Positions 1 to 8,400 of a stretch of DNA of 9,671 nt are shown here, piece by piece. The stretch's first letter is position 1, and the number at the start of each line of letters is the position of its first letter. This stretch comes from KBS-96 sp049585195 (lineage in GTDB: Bacteria > Acidobacteriota > Terriglobia > Bryobacterales > Bryobacteraceae): assembly GCA_049585195.1 (NCBI GenBank), contig JBAUZG010000315.1, positions 1 to 9,671 on the forward strand, given 5' to 3'. A model generated the notes under the pieces. It saw nothing but the letters and a program-made list of their open reading frames with translations, ran no database searches and was not told the DNA's origin. Position numbers and translations under genes: made by a program.

Positions 1-2
1 GG

Positions 3-1325
3 CTGGAACAGCGCAACGGCCGCGTCGACCGTCACGGCCAGCGTGCGCCAGAAGTACTAATCCACCATTTTGTTGGTAAGGGCTTCCACCGCGAGGTGGA
101 TCTGAACGTGGCACCAGGCGAGCTGAACGCGGATCTAGAATTCCTTATGCGCGCGGCCTTGAAGGTTGACCAGATTCGTGAGGATCTTGGAAAAGTCGGC
201 CCCGTTATCGCCGACCAGGTGGAAGAAGCCATGCTGGGCCGTCGCTCTGTGCTGGATACGAAGAAGGCCGAAAGCGACGCGCAACCCATTCGCCGCTTAA
301 TGAAATTCGAACGGAATTTACGGGAGCAGATCAAAAGGTTGGCCGACCAACTCCAACAGAGCAAGCAGGAGTTACGGCTTGATCCGGAAAACATTCAGCG
401 CGTGGTGGAAGTCGCGCTATCGCTCGCCGGGCAGCCACCGCTAATTCCGGTCGACTTGCCGGGCACTCCACGCAACGGCGCCAAGGCTCAGGCGTTCCGT
501 ATCCCGCCGTTGCGGGGGAGCTGGGCTCTCTGCATTGAAGGCCTGGAGCACCCCCACACACACGCGATTCGCTCCATCGTTTTCGATCACAACTTGGCCG
601 CAACCCGCGATGACGTAGTGTTAGCACACCTGAATCATCGCTTCGTCCGCATGAGCCTGTCACTTCTTCGTGCGGAAGTTTGGTCGAGCGTTGAGAATCG
701 AACACTCCACCGCATTTCGGCGCGGCTTGTCCCGGATATAGCGCTCCGTGAGCCGGCCCTTGTCGGCTACGCCCGCCTAGTAGTCCTCGGCGGACGCGGG
801 CACCGGCTGCACGAGGAACTAATAGCTGTTGGGGGGACTCTGCGGGAAGGCCGCTTCCAACGTATGAAACAGGGTGAACTCCAGCACGCGCTTGAATCTT
901 GCTTGGCCACTGAACCGTCACGCAATATCAAAGACAAATTTCTACAACTATGGCCACGCAGCTCCGCTTCTCTTCGCCAAGCTTTGGAGGTCCGTTCAAG
1001 GGAGCGCATCGAGAGCTTAACAAAGCTGCTGGATGAGCGCTCTTCCCAGGAGCAGGCCAACATCCAGTCGATCTTGCAGGAGCTGGAGCGTAGCATTCGG
1101 AAGGAGCTGGACGATCCAAACCACCTTCAACTCGAAATGTTTACCCAGCCAGAAAAGGAGCAGGCCCTGCGGAATATGGACTTTCTACGCGGCCGGCTTG
1201 CCGAGATACCTCAAGAAATCGAGCGAGAGGCCCACGCCGTTCGCGATCGCTATGCTCGCATCGAGCCAAGGATCTTCCCCGTGGCGGTAGTCTGGCTAGT
1301 GCCGGAACGGCTTGGGCGAGGATAA
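3..1325 (+). CDS. drmD: DISARM SNF2-like helicase DrmD, C-terminal part (5' end outside window)
   Basis: The frame is open from base 3 to TAA at 1323-1325, giving 440 codons with no start in the window; a GTG at 96 lies inside the gene and is not its start. The first codons read LEQRNGRVDRHGQ, which is helicase motif VI of SNF2-type SF2 enzymes: Q3, R7 and R10 of the fragment are the ATP/DNA-contacting positions, with R10 in the arginine-finger place. So both RecA-like lobes lie upstream, and what is seen here is the C-terminal extension. Fragment residues about 331-371 are rich in E, R, L and Q and look like a coiled coil. The end (RIFPVAVVWLVPERLGRG) is a short hydrophobic strand typical, as I recall, of this family. 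In class 1 DISARM DrmD is the SNF2-like helicase encoded first in the operon, and here it directly precedes the methyltransferase gene with a 5-base gap. The family call is good; DrmD rather than another SNF2 protein follows mainly from the neighbours. Confidence 0.85.
   Translation: MEQRNGRVDRHGQRAPEVLIHHFVGKGFHREVDLNVAPGELNADLEFLMRAALKVDQIREDLGKVGPVIADQVEEAMLGRRSVLDTKKAESDAQPIRRLMKFERNLREQIKRLADQLQQSKQELRLDPENIQRVVEVALSLAGQPPLIPVDLPGTPRNGAKAQAFRIPPLRGSWALCIEGLEHPHTHAIRSIVFDHNLAATRDDVVLAHLNHRFVRMSLSLLRAEVWSSVENRTLHRISARLVPDIALREPALVGYARLVVLGGRGHRLHEELIAVGGTLREGRFQRMKQGELQHALESCLATEPSRNIKDKFLQLWPRSSASLRQALEVRSRERIESLTKLLDERSSQEQANIQSILQELERSIRKELDDPNHLQLEMFTQPEKEQALRNMDFLRGRLAEIPQEIEREAHAVRDRYARIEPRIFPVAVVWLVPERLGRG
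1318..1321 (+). promoter_or_regulatory. Ribosome binding site of drmMI
   Basis: GAGG lies nine bases before the ATG at 1331, inside the last codons of drmD. It supports this ATG as the start and suggests translational coupling to drmD. Confidence 0.55.
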
Positions 1326-1330
1326 CCGTC

Positions 1331-4156
1331 ATGGCTGCACTCCGCGATCACACAGAATTCCGGCAGCTTATTGACGTGTCCGGGCCGTTCCTTAGCGTTC
1401 CCATACTGCGCCGCGTTTTTCCGCAAGGATTCCCGAAGGAGGAAGATGCTGCCGACCGGCTGCACCGAACGCGCGCTGCTTGGGCGGAATGGCAGGAGGA
1501 CCCAGCTTTACACGCATTGTGGCTGCGCTTTGTCCTCACGGACGTACTTGAATACCCCGAGAACCTGCTCACAGAGGGACAGGCCGTTCCGCAAACACTT
1601 CGCGCGGAAATTCCGGAACAGCACGAAACGCTGCGCCCCAATCTGGTATTGTTCTCGCAACCGGAAGAAGATCTGCTTGGGAATCGGCAACCGGGCTCCG
1701 GGCAATCAGTCCTGCTCATCCAGACGTATCCCGCTTCACAGGACCTTAACAGGCCGACATCTGATCGCACTTGGAAGGCATCTCCTGCGACGCGCATGTC
1801 CGCGCTCTTGCAGGGAACGGGTATCCGCCTTGGCTTGGTAACAAACGGGTCGCAATGGATGCTAGTTGACGCCCCGCGCAATGGAGCCGCAAGTTACGCC
1901 ACCTGGACTGAAGAAATCTGGTTTGAAGAAGAAATCACCTTCAGGTCTTTTCGAGCCTTACTTAGCGCCCGCCGTTTCTATTCTGCAGCTCCTGCTGACC
2001 AACTCGCGGCGATGCTGGACGAGAGCGCCACAAACCAGCAGGAAGTTACCGATCAGCTTGGTCGCCAGGTACGCAGGGCAGTCGAGGTATTGATTCAAGC
2101 GCTTGACCACGCGGATCAGGATCGACAGCGCGGGCTTTTGGCCGGCATTCCGGAACGCGAACTTTACGAAGCGGCCGTCACAGTCATGATGCGCCTGGTC
2201 TTTCTCTTCTCCGCCGAGGAGCGCGGTCTCTTACTACTCGGCGAGGCGATTTACGACCAGAACTATGCCGTATCTACGCTACACGCACAATTACGCGAGA
2301 GTGCCGATCGCTACACCGAGGAGGTGCTCGAGCGGCGGCGCGATGCGTGGAGCCGTCTGTTGTCAACGTTTCGCGCCGTGTTTGCCGGAATCCCGCATGA
2401 CCGAATTGGTCTGCCGGCGTATGGCGGCGGTTTGTTTGATCCTGACCGCTATCCATTCTTAGAGGGACGCCCGGCGGGTACGTCCTGGCGAAATACCCCG
2501 GCCGCTCCGCTCCCGGTACACAACCGGTCCGTGCTGCACTTGCTGGAAGCGCTGCAGTTTTTAGAGATGCGCGTGCCCGGTGGTACGGAACAGCGGCGGC
2601 TTACCTTCCGCGAGCTAGACATCGAGCAGATCGGGCATGTTTATGAGAGCCTACTTGACCACACAGCGAAGCGGGCGCAAGAAACGATTCTGGGTCTGAC
2701 CGGAAAATCGGGAGAAGAGCCAGAAATAGCTCTTTCTACACTCGAGCAGTGGCAAGCGGGCGGTGAAGAGCTCCTGTTGAAAGAATTGAAGGATGTAACC
2801 GGTCGCTCGGAATCACAACTGACGAAGTTACTCGCGGTCCAACTCGATACGTATACTCGCGACCGCTTGCGTGCCGCGTGCGGGAGTAACGACGAGCGTT
2901 ACAAACGAGTCGAGCCCTTTGCCGGTTTGGTTCGTAACGATGATTCCGGCCATCCTGTCGTGCTATCGAAGGGCAGCGTTTATGTCACCGAGGGGCAAGA
3001 CCGCCGCTCAAGCGGAACCCATTACACTCCCCGATCTCTCACCGAGCCGATTGTGCAATACGCACTTGAACCACTGATTTACGAGGGTCCAGCAGAAGGC
3101 CGGCCGCGCGAAGAATGGAAGCTCAAACCCGCATCGCAATTGCTGGAATTGAAAATCTGTGACATGGCATGTGGCTCGGGAGCTTTCCTCGTACAAGCCT
3201 GCCGTTATCTCGCGAGCTTTCTGCAAACCGCGTGGGCTGATGCCGAGAAAGCAAATCCCGGCGTACCAGCCATAACTCCGGAAGGCCATCCTTCCGTTGG
3301 GCTCCCAGAAGAAGAGTTGATCCCGAAGGATGCGGAAGCTCGTGAAGCTTACGCGCTTCGCACAATTGCACAGCGCTGCCTGCACGGCGTCGATAAAAAT
3401 CCGCTTGCTGTCGAAATGGCCAAACTGTCGCTGTGGCTATTGACACTGGCCAAAGGAAAGCCGTTCACGTTTCTCGATCACGCCATCAAGTGTGGTGATT
3501 CGCTGCTCGGAGTCAGCCAAAAGCAATTGCAAACGTTTGACCTACATCCGCCCGAAGAGGCAGCAAACCACGTTTTGTTCTTAGATGAAACCATCAAAAA
3601 GGCTGCACGCGAGCGAGAGACTGCTGCCATGATCACCGCCGGCAGCTTGACAGATGTGGAGCGCCAGGCGCGACACCTGGCCAGAGCCGAACACGAAACC
3701 GAAAAACTCAAAGCGGCGGCCGACATTCTAGTGTCCGACGCCTTTGCCGATAAAGACGCACGCCGGACGGAGCAGGATCATGAAGTGGCGTTGAGTCTTT
3801 ATTTCGGAGATCTCGCGGCTCTGCATGAAAAGGCAGCACCATTTCGCAAACAGTTGCGGGCGTTCCACTGGCCGTTGGAGTTCCCGGAAGTGTTTGCATT
3901 CCACGGGGGCTTCGATGCCATTATTGGCAATCCGCCATTTATCGGAGGACAGAAGATCACCGGATTATTAGGTAAGCTCTACCGCGAGTACCTGGTCGAG
4001 TACCTGGCGAATGGACAGCGTGGCAGCGCCGACTATTCCGCCTATTTCTTTTTGAAGGCTCGGCAACTACTGCGAGATGCAGGTGCTTTGGTCTGCTCGC
4101 GACGAATACGATCGCGCAGGGCGATACTTGCGAGGTTGGACTGGACCAACTTGTAA
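1331..4156 (+). CDS. drmMI: DrmMI 5' fragment: N-terminal arm and methyltransferase core
   Basis: This is the 941-codon open frame as it stands. It keeps motif I (D611, C614, G615, S616, G617) and the catalytic NPPF tetrad (N867-F870). This order, motif I before NPPF with no recognition domain between them, is the gamma-type amino-methyltransferase arrangement. The N-terminal 200 residues have the layout of the restriction arm of type IIG enzymes, including IRLGLVTNGSQWMLVDAP (165-182). However, I see neither a clear PD nor an ExK where a PD-(D/E)xK nuclease would have them: the corresponding strands read RPNLVLF (102-108) and SVLLIQTYP (126-134). The last 21 codons after 4090 (VCSRRIRSRRAILARLDWTNL) are out-of-frame sequence and end at TAA 4154-4156. 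A product made from this piece would lack the recognition domain, so a sequence-specific methyltransferase activity is unlikely. Confidence 0.8.
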   Translation: MAALRDHTEFRQLIDVSGPFLSVPILRRVFPQGFPKEEDAADRLHRTRAAWAEWQEDPALHALWLRFVLTDVLEYPENLLTEGQAVPQTLRAEIPEQHETLRPNLVLFSQPEEDLLGNRQPGSGQSVLLIQTYPASQDLNRPTSDRTWKASPATRMSALLQGTGIRLGLVTNGSQWMLVDAPRNGAASYATWTEEIWFEEEITFRSFRALLSARRFYSAAPADQLAAMLDESATNQQEVTDQLGRQVRRAVEVLIQALDHADQDRQRGLLAGIPERELYEAAVTVMMRLVFLFSAEERGLLLLGEAIYDQNYAVSTLHAQLRESADRYTEEVLERRRDAWSRLLSTFRAVFAGIPHDRIGLPAYGGGLFDPDRYPFLEGRPAGTSWRNTPAAPLPVHNRSVLHLLEALQFLEMRVPGGTEQRRLTFRELDIEQIGHVYESLLDHTAKRAQETILGLTGKSGEEPEIALSTLEQWQAGGEELLLKELKDVTGRSESQLTKLLAVQLDTYTRDRLRAACGSNDERYKRVEPFAGLVRNDDSGHPVVLSKGSVYVTEGQDRRSSGTHYTPRSLTEPIVQYALEPLIYEGPAEGRPREEWKLKPASQLLELKICDMACGSGAFLVQACRYLASFLQTAWADAEKANPGVPAITPEGHPSVGLPEEELIPKDAEAREAYALRTIAQRCLHGVDKNPLAVEMAKLSLWLLTLAKGKPFTFLDHAIKCGDSLLGVSQKQLQTFDLHPPEEAANHVLFLDETIKKAARERETAAMITAGSLTDVERQARHLARAEHETEKLKAAADILVSDAFADKDARRTEQDHEVALSLYFGDLAALHEKAAPFRKQLRAFHWPLEFPEVFAFHGGFDAIIGNPPFIGGQKITGLLGKLYREYLVEYLANGQRGSADYSAYFFLKARQLLRDAGALVCSRRIRSRRAILARLDWTNL
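4088..4093 (+). other. Frameshift point in drmMI (one-base deletion)
   Basis: TTGGTC here would read TTGGGTC if one G were restored. That restores Leu-Gly-Leu-Leu and joins DAGAL to ATNTIAQGDTCEVGLDQL. The run is only two G long, so this is not a homopolymer tract suited to phase variation. Confidence 0.8.
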
Positions 4157-4173
4157 CGAACGGCATCACTCTG

Positions 4174-5448
4174 TTGCGTGCAATACCTAGCCGAGAATGG
4201 CCTGGGATCGCAAGTTTGGAAGTTGCCCACGTGTGGGGTAGGCGTGGCAATTGGCCTGGACCATTTGTAATCAATGATGCTGAAGTCAGCGGTATCTCTT
4301 CGATGTTGACGGTTCCGAGTGCTGTCGGCGGCAAGCCGTGTCGCCTAAAAGAGAATGAGGGCAAGTCGTTCCAGGGTTCGAATGTTTTGGGACTGGGCTT
4401 CACAATGACCCCGAAGGAAGCCGAGCGGTTGATCGATCGCAATCGAAGGAATCAAGACGTTCTCCTCCCTTATCTCAACGGCGAGGATCTCAACTCCAGA
4501 CCAGATCAGTCCGCGAGACGCTGGGTTATAAGTTTTCGCGATTGGCCGCTTGCGCGCGAAGGGAAAGGGAAGTGGAGCGGATCGGACGATAAACAGCGCA
4601 AGGAATGGCTACGATCCGGTCTGGTCCCGTCTGACTATCCCGATCCAGTCGCTGCCGACTACCCAGACTGCTTAGAGATTGTACGTACAAAGGTCAAGCC
4701 GGAGCGAGACCGTTTGGCGACCGGAGACGCAACAGCGCGCGACAGAGCCAGGCGATGGTGGCAGTTTGCTCGACCAACTCGCGAACTGTACGCCACCATT
4801 GCTGGTCTTGAGCGTGTGTTGGTGAGAACCCAAACAAGCAGGACACAAATGTCGGCTTTTGTTCCGAACGGTCAGGTCTACGGCCATAAGTTGATCGTCT
4901 TCGCAGCTGACGAGGATCTTTTCGCCGTACTCGACTCTTCATTCCATTACCATTGGGTGATTCTCCGAGGATCTTCAATGCGTACGGACGCTGTATACAC
5001 GCCGTCAGACTGCTTTGTAACTTTCCCGTTTCCGGCGCTTAAGAATCTCAACCAATTTGGTGCTCAGTTTCTCAACGCTCGAGTAACGGTACTCAGCTCT
5101 CGCCGCGTGGGCTTGACAGATGCCCTCGCACTTTTCAATAAGGCTGATGAAAACTCCAGTGACATAGCTGAGATGCGTCAAGCATTCGAACAGCTTGATC
5201 ACGGCGTTGCCACCGCATACGGCTGGACCTTCCCCCTAGATCACGAATTTTATGAAACGAAACAAGGTAAGCGCTTCACGATCAGCCCTGACGCACAACG
5301 GAAGGCCTTGGATCTACTGCTTCAGCTGAACCACGAGCGGTACGCGCAAGAGCAAGAAGCTGCAGAATCCAACAAAACCCGACGATACCGCCGCAAGAAG
5401 TCGGGCCACGCACCGGGACTCTTCGAAACGGAGATCACTCCAGCATGA
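4174..5448 (+). CDS. drmMI: DrmMI 3' fragment: target recognition domain and C-terminus
   Basis: This open frame carries the rest of DrmMI. TTG at 4174 is the first possible start after the TAA at 4156, but I see no Shine-Dalgarno before it, and the protein sequence continues the family upstream to 4090, so 4174 is probably not a real start. The fragment has the recognition-domain hallmarks of MmeI/Eco57I-like methyltransferases: YLNGEDLNSRPDQSARRWVI (from 4471), a run of VKPERD, then HYHWVILRGSSMRTD and FVTFPFP (ending about 5034), and a helical tail with LNHERYAQEQE followed by the lysine/arginine-rich RRYRRKKSG. In the family this part chooses the DNA site. It has no SAM-binding or catalytic motif, so alone it cannot methylate. 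Pairing in trans with the 5' fragment, as HsdS does with HsdM, is conceivable but unsupported. Confidence 0.7.
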   Translation: MRAIPSREWPGIASLEVAHVWGRRGNWPGPFVINDAEVSGISSMLTVPSAVGGKPCRLKENEGKSFQGSNVLGLGFTMTPKEAERLIDRNRRNQDVLLPYLNGEDLNSRPDQSARRWVISFRDWPLAREGKGKWSGSDDKQRKEWLRSGLVPSDYPDPVAADYPDCLEIVRTKVKPERDRLATGDATARDRARRWWQFARPTRELYATIAGLERVLVRTQTSRTQMSAFVPNGQVYGHKLIVFAADEDLFAVLDSSFHYHWVILRGSSMRTDAVYTPSDCFVTFPFPALKNLNQFGAQFLNARVTVLSSRRVGLTDALALFNKADENSSDIAEMRQAFEQLDHGVATAYGWTFPLDHEFYETKQGKRFTISPDAQRKALDLLLQLNHERYAQEQEAAESNKTRRYRRKKSGHAPGLFETEITPA

Positions 5449-8400
5449 ATATCCTCTCTGCTTCCGCTCCGCCATCCGCTGAACTGCGAAAGCAGCTACT
5501 CGAAATCGTCCAGCGCGACTTGCTAGGTCCGGCTGGTGGTCCAAAAGAAGAAGTGGATGAGCGGAGTGTTCGTGATCGGTACCTTACCGGCGTCCTTGCG
5601 CCACGCAAGCAAACATTCGAACCTTACGAATCCACAACTTCCGACGACGATCTCAATACCGCCGCAGTCGATGACCAGCTTGCTATTGACGGCGCGGACG
5701 ACGAACTGGCGGTTTCCGGGCCGGGAACGCCCGAAGAGGGCGCGCCGGAACCGACGGCATCTCCAGCTCCCACATTTTGTCCATCGTCTATCGGCATGTC
5801 ATTTTCTATCGATCCAGCCGCGTCGGCAATTCGCGTGGTCGCACGCTGGGGTCAATATCTGAAAGAAGAGAGTACTGTCCTCACAACCAAAGCGGGCAAC
5901 CCGAAGCGCGTTTGGCGACGGTATCAGCGCGGCGGAATTCCGAAAACACTTCCACTCACGCCCGGCCAGATCAACCAGTTTGCTCCGGATGCTGATTGCC
6001 CCGATGTGCTCGTGCAAGGGACTGTCCGCAAGCGCGAGGACCGCTGGAGCGTAACGCTATTCCTGGTGAATAACCAGACAGAGACTCGAAAGTTAAAGGA
6101 TTCGGCCTGGCTGTTCCAACCCGAGCTTTCGGTCTCTGGGATCAAAGACGCTCCGGTCTTTATCTGCCGTAGCCTGAGTCGTGATCCGGGGAAAATGGAC
6201 CCAGTGACTCTCGCGGAGGAACAGGCAATGAATATGCTCTACCGCGAGCGGCTGGAGTTTGCGGTCGGCCACGGCGTGAGTGTTCATGCTGACGTCTCGG
6301 CGGAAGCACAGAGCAGGGCTACACGCATTTCGACCTCAACGATGTCGACCTTTGAAGTAGCGCAGTCCACGCCACCGGACGCCCGAGATTTTCCGTTGCT
6401 GGCTGGTCTTGTTGTAGACATGAAGGACCTCGCGGAAACGCCGTCCGGCCAGTTACAAGGCAAGCTGTGGCCTCTGGTGGATGCGTATGAGGACTGGATT
6501 CGCAACCGCGAGAAGGAAGCCGGTCAAGCCGAATTAAGAACGCACCAGAGTGCGGTCGTAACCGCTCTCGACAAATGTCGTCACTCGCTTCTCCGATTGA
6601 AGGCCGGTATTGAGTTGCTTGCAAGTAATGAACAGGCAGCAGAGGCTTTCCGTTTCGCAAATCGCGCGATGTGGTTACAGCGCGTCCGGACCCAGATGGC
6701 GGAGGCTAAGCGACAGGACCAGCCAGCCGACGCACAGACGATTGACATTCCCAAGAATCGGAGTTGGCGTACCTTCCAGCTCGCCTTCATTCTGGTAAAT
6801 CTGCCGGCTCTCACAGATCCGACGCATCCTGAGCGGAATGATTTGTGCGATCTCTTATGGTTTCCTACTGGCGGCGGAAAAACGGAAGCCTATTTGGGCC
6901 TTTCAGCCTACGTGATGGGAATCCGGCGCCTGCAAGGCATCGTGGCCGGCCGCTCAAGCGAGGACGGCGTAGCGGTATTGATGCGTTACACGTTGCGCCT
7001 GCTCACATTGCAACAATTCCAAAGAGCCGCTGCGCTGATCTGCGCCTGCGAAATGCTCAGGCAAAAAGAAGGCAAATGGGGGACGACACCCTTCCGGTTG
7101 GGCCTCTGGGTGGGTCAGAAAACGACTCCTAATACGACGGAGCAGTCGCACGAAGCCATCGCACAGGCACACGGACACCGGCAACCCCTCGGGGGGCGTG
7201 GGGGCGCGGGATCTCCGCATCAAGTTACGTTTTGTCCGTGGTGCGGTTCAAAGCTGGATGCCGGCCGTGACATCAAGGTGTTCAGCGCACCGAATCACAT
7301 GGGTCGCACGCTGATTTTCTGCAGCGATCCCATGGGCAAATGCCCGTTCACGCCAGCAAAAGCGCCGCTGGAGGGAATCCCCGTGATTGTGGTGGATGAA
7401 GAAATCTACCGCCTGTTACCGGCCATGCTGATTGCCACCGTTGACAAATTCGCGCAAATGCCGTGGAACGGCAAGGTGCAGGTTCTCTTCGGACAGGTGG
7501 AATCGCGTTGCGAACGCCATGGGTTCCGTTCTCCTGAAACGGATGACGCGCTGTCGCATGGCCCAGCGAACGGGTTGCCTGCAGCGAAAACCGTGCCTGT
7601 CAATCCTGTACGCCCGCCAGATCTCATCATCCAAGATGAGCTGCACCTGATCAGCGGGCCGTTGGGGTCGCTAGTCGGCATCTACGAAACGGCAGTGGAT
7701 CATTTGTGTACCTGGAAGATCGGCGAAGCTGCGGTACGGCCGAAGATCGTGGCATCAACCGCTACTATCCGCAAGGCTATAGATCAAGTGCATGGCGTTT
7801 TCGCTAGAGATGTCAGTATCTTTCCGCCGCATGGCTTGAACGTGACGGATAGCTTCTTTGCGCTGGAGCGTTCCAAGGAGACCGTGCCTGGCCGTTTATA
7901 TGTGGGCATTTGCGCACCCGGCAGGAGATTGAAAGCCGCGTTGATTCGGGTCTACGTCGCCTTCCTAGCCGCCGGGCAGGAGCTTTACGAAAAATACGGT
8001 GTAGCGGCCGATCCGTGGATGACCATGGTCGGTTATTTCAATTCAATGCTCGAATTGGGTGGGATGCGCCGTCTCGTGGAGGATGACGTAAAGACGCGCC
8101 TGGGCAAGGCTGACCAGCGTGGCTTAGCGAGACGGAGCATACCGTTTGGCGCGGTAGATGAGCTCACTTCGCGGAAGAGTTCAACCGATATTCCACAATT
8201 GCTGGATCGGATGGAAAAGAGGTTCGATCCGGCAGTTACGGCTCGCAGGCAAGATCTGATCAAGCGCCGCGACTTCAAGAATTTACCTGTGTTGCCACTA
8301 GATGTTTTGTTGGCAACCAACATGATCTCAGTCGGAGTCGATGTTAAGCGGCTTGGACTGATGGCCGTCGCGGGTCAGCCGAAATCGACCGCCGAGTACA

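Larger units (their letters stand above)
1331..5448 (+). pseudogene. drmMI: DISARM N6-adenine DNA methyltransferase DrmMI, frameshifted near 4090
   Basis: Reading 1331-5448 with one base restored near 4090 gives a continuous protein of 1372 residues, a plausible length for DrmMI and other Eco57I/MmeI/PglX-like enzymes. Expected role: S-adenosylmethionine-dependent methylation of adenine in a specific site to mark host DNA as self. Domain order: a nuclease-like N-terminal arm (about 1-200), a helical region, HYTP (564-567), SAM-binding motif I DMACGSG (611-617), catalytic motif IV NPPF (867-870), then after the break the ATNTIAQGD segment, the target recognition domain beginning near YLNGEDL (from 1048), FPFP (1232-1235) and a basic C-terminus. 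The break: codons ...GAL end at 4090 in one frame, and GLLATNTIAQGD continues from 4090 in the next frame down. That is exactly what loss of one G from TTGGGTCTG would give. The gene starts 5 bases after drmD and its TGA overlaps the drmA ATG. Family call is firm; whether the break is biological or a sequencing error cannot be told from the sequence. Confidence 0.85.

Noticed and set aside
331..921. A 196-codon open frame on the minus strand opposite drmD.
   Set aside because: It lies wholly opposite a well-supported helicase gene, its sequence is rich in R, S, P and G without domain character, and similar antisense frames occur throughout this G+C-rich region.
3986..4007. Direct repeat GAGTACCTGG, twice with a 12-base period.
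   Set aside because: It encodes EYLV-EYLA in a normal helical stretch after the NPPF motif and keeps the frame; nothing suggests a regulatory or recombination role.
4087..4116. Programmed -1 ribosomal frameshift joining the two drmMI frames: a one-base slip on TTG at 4088 followed by a possible hairpin (CGCGA 4098-4102 with TCGCG 4112-4116).
   Set aside because: There is no X XXY YYZ heptamer in the zero frame, the stem is only five pairs with a nine-base loop, and this family is not known for frameshifting. A deletion or sequencing error is simpler.
4174..4176. TTG as start of a separate recognition-subunit gene, making a genuine two-subunit methyltransferase.
   Set aside because: No Shine-Dalgarno is visible before it, and family-like sequence in the same frame continues upstream to 4090, which a designed gene split would not leave behind.
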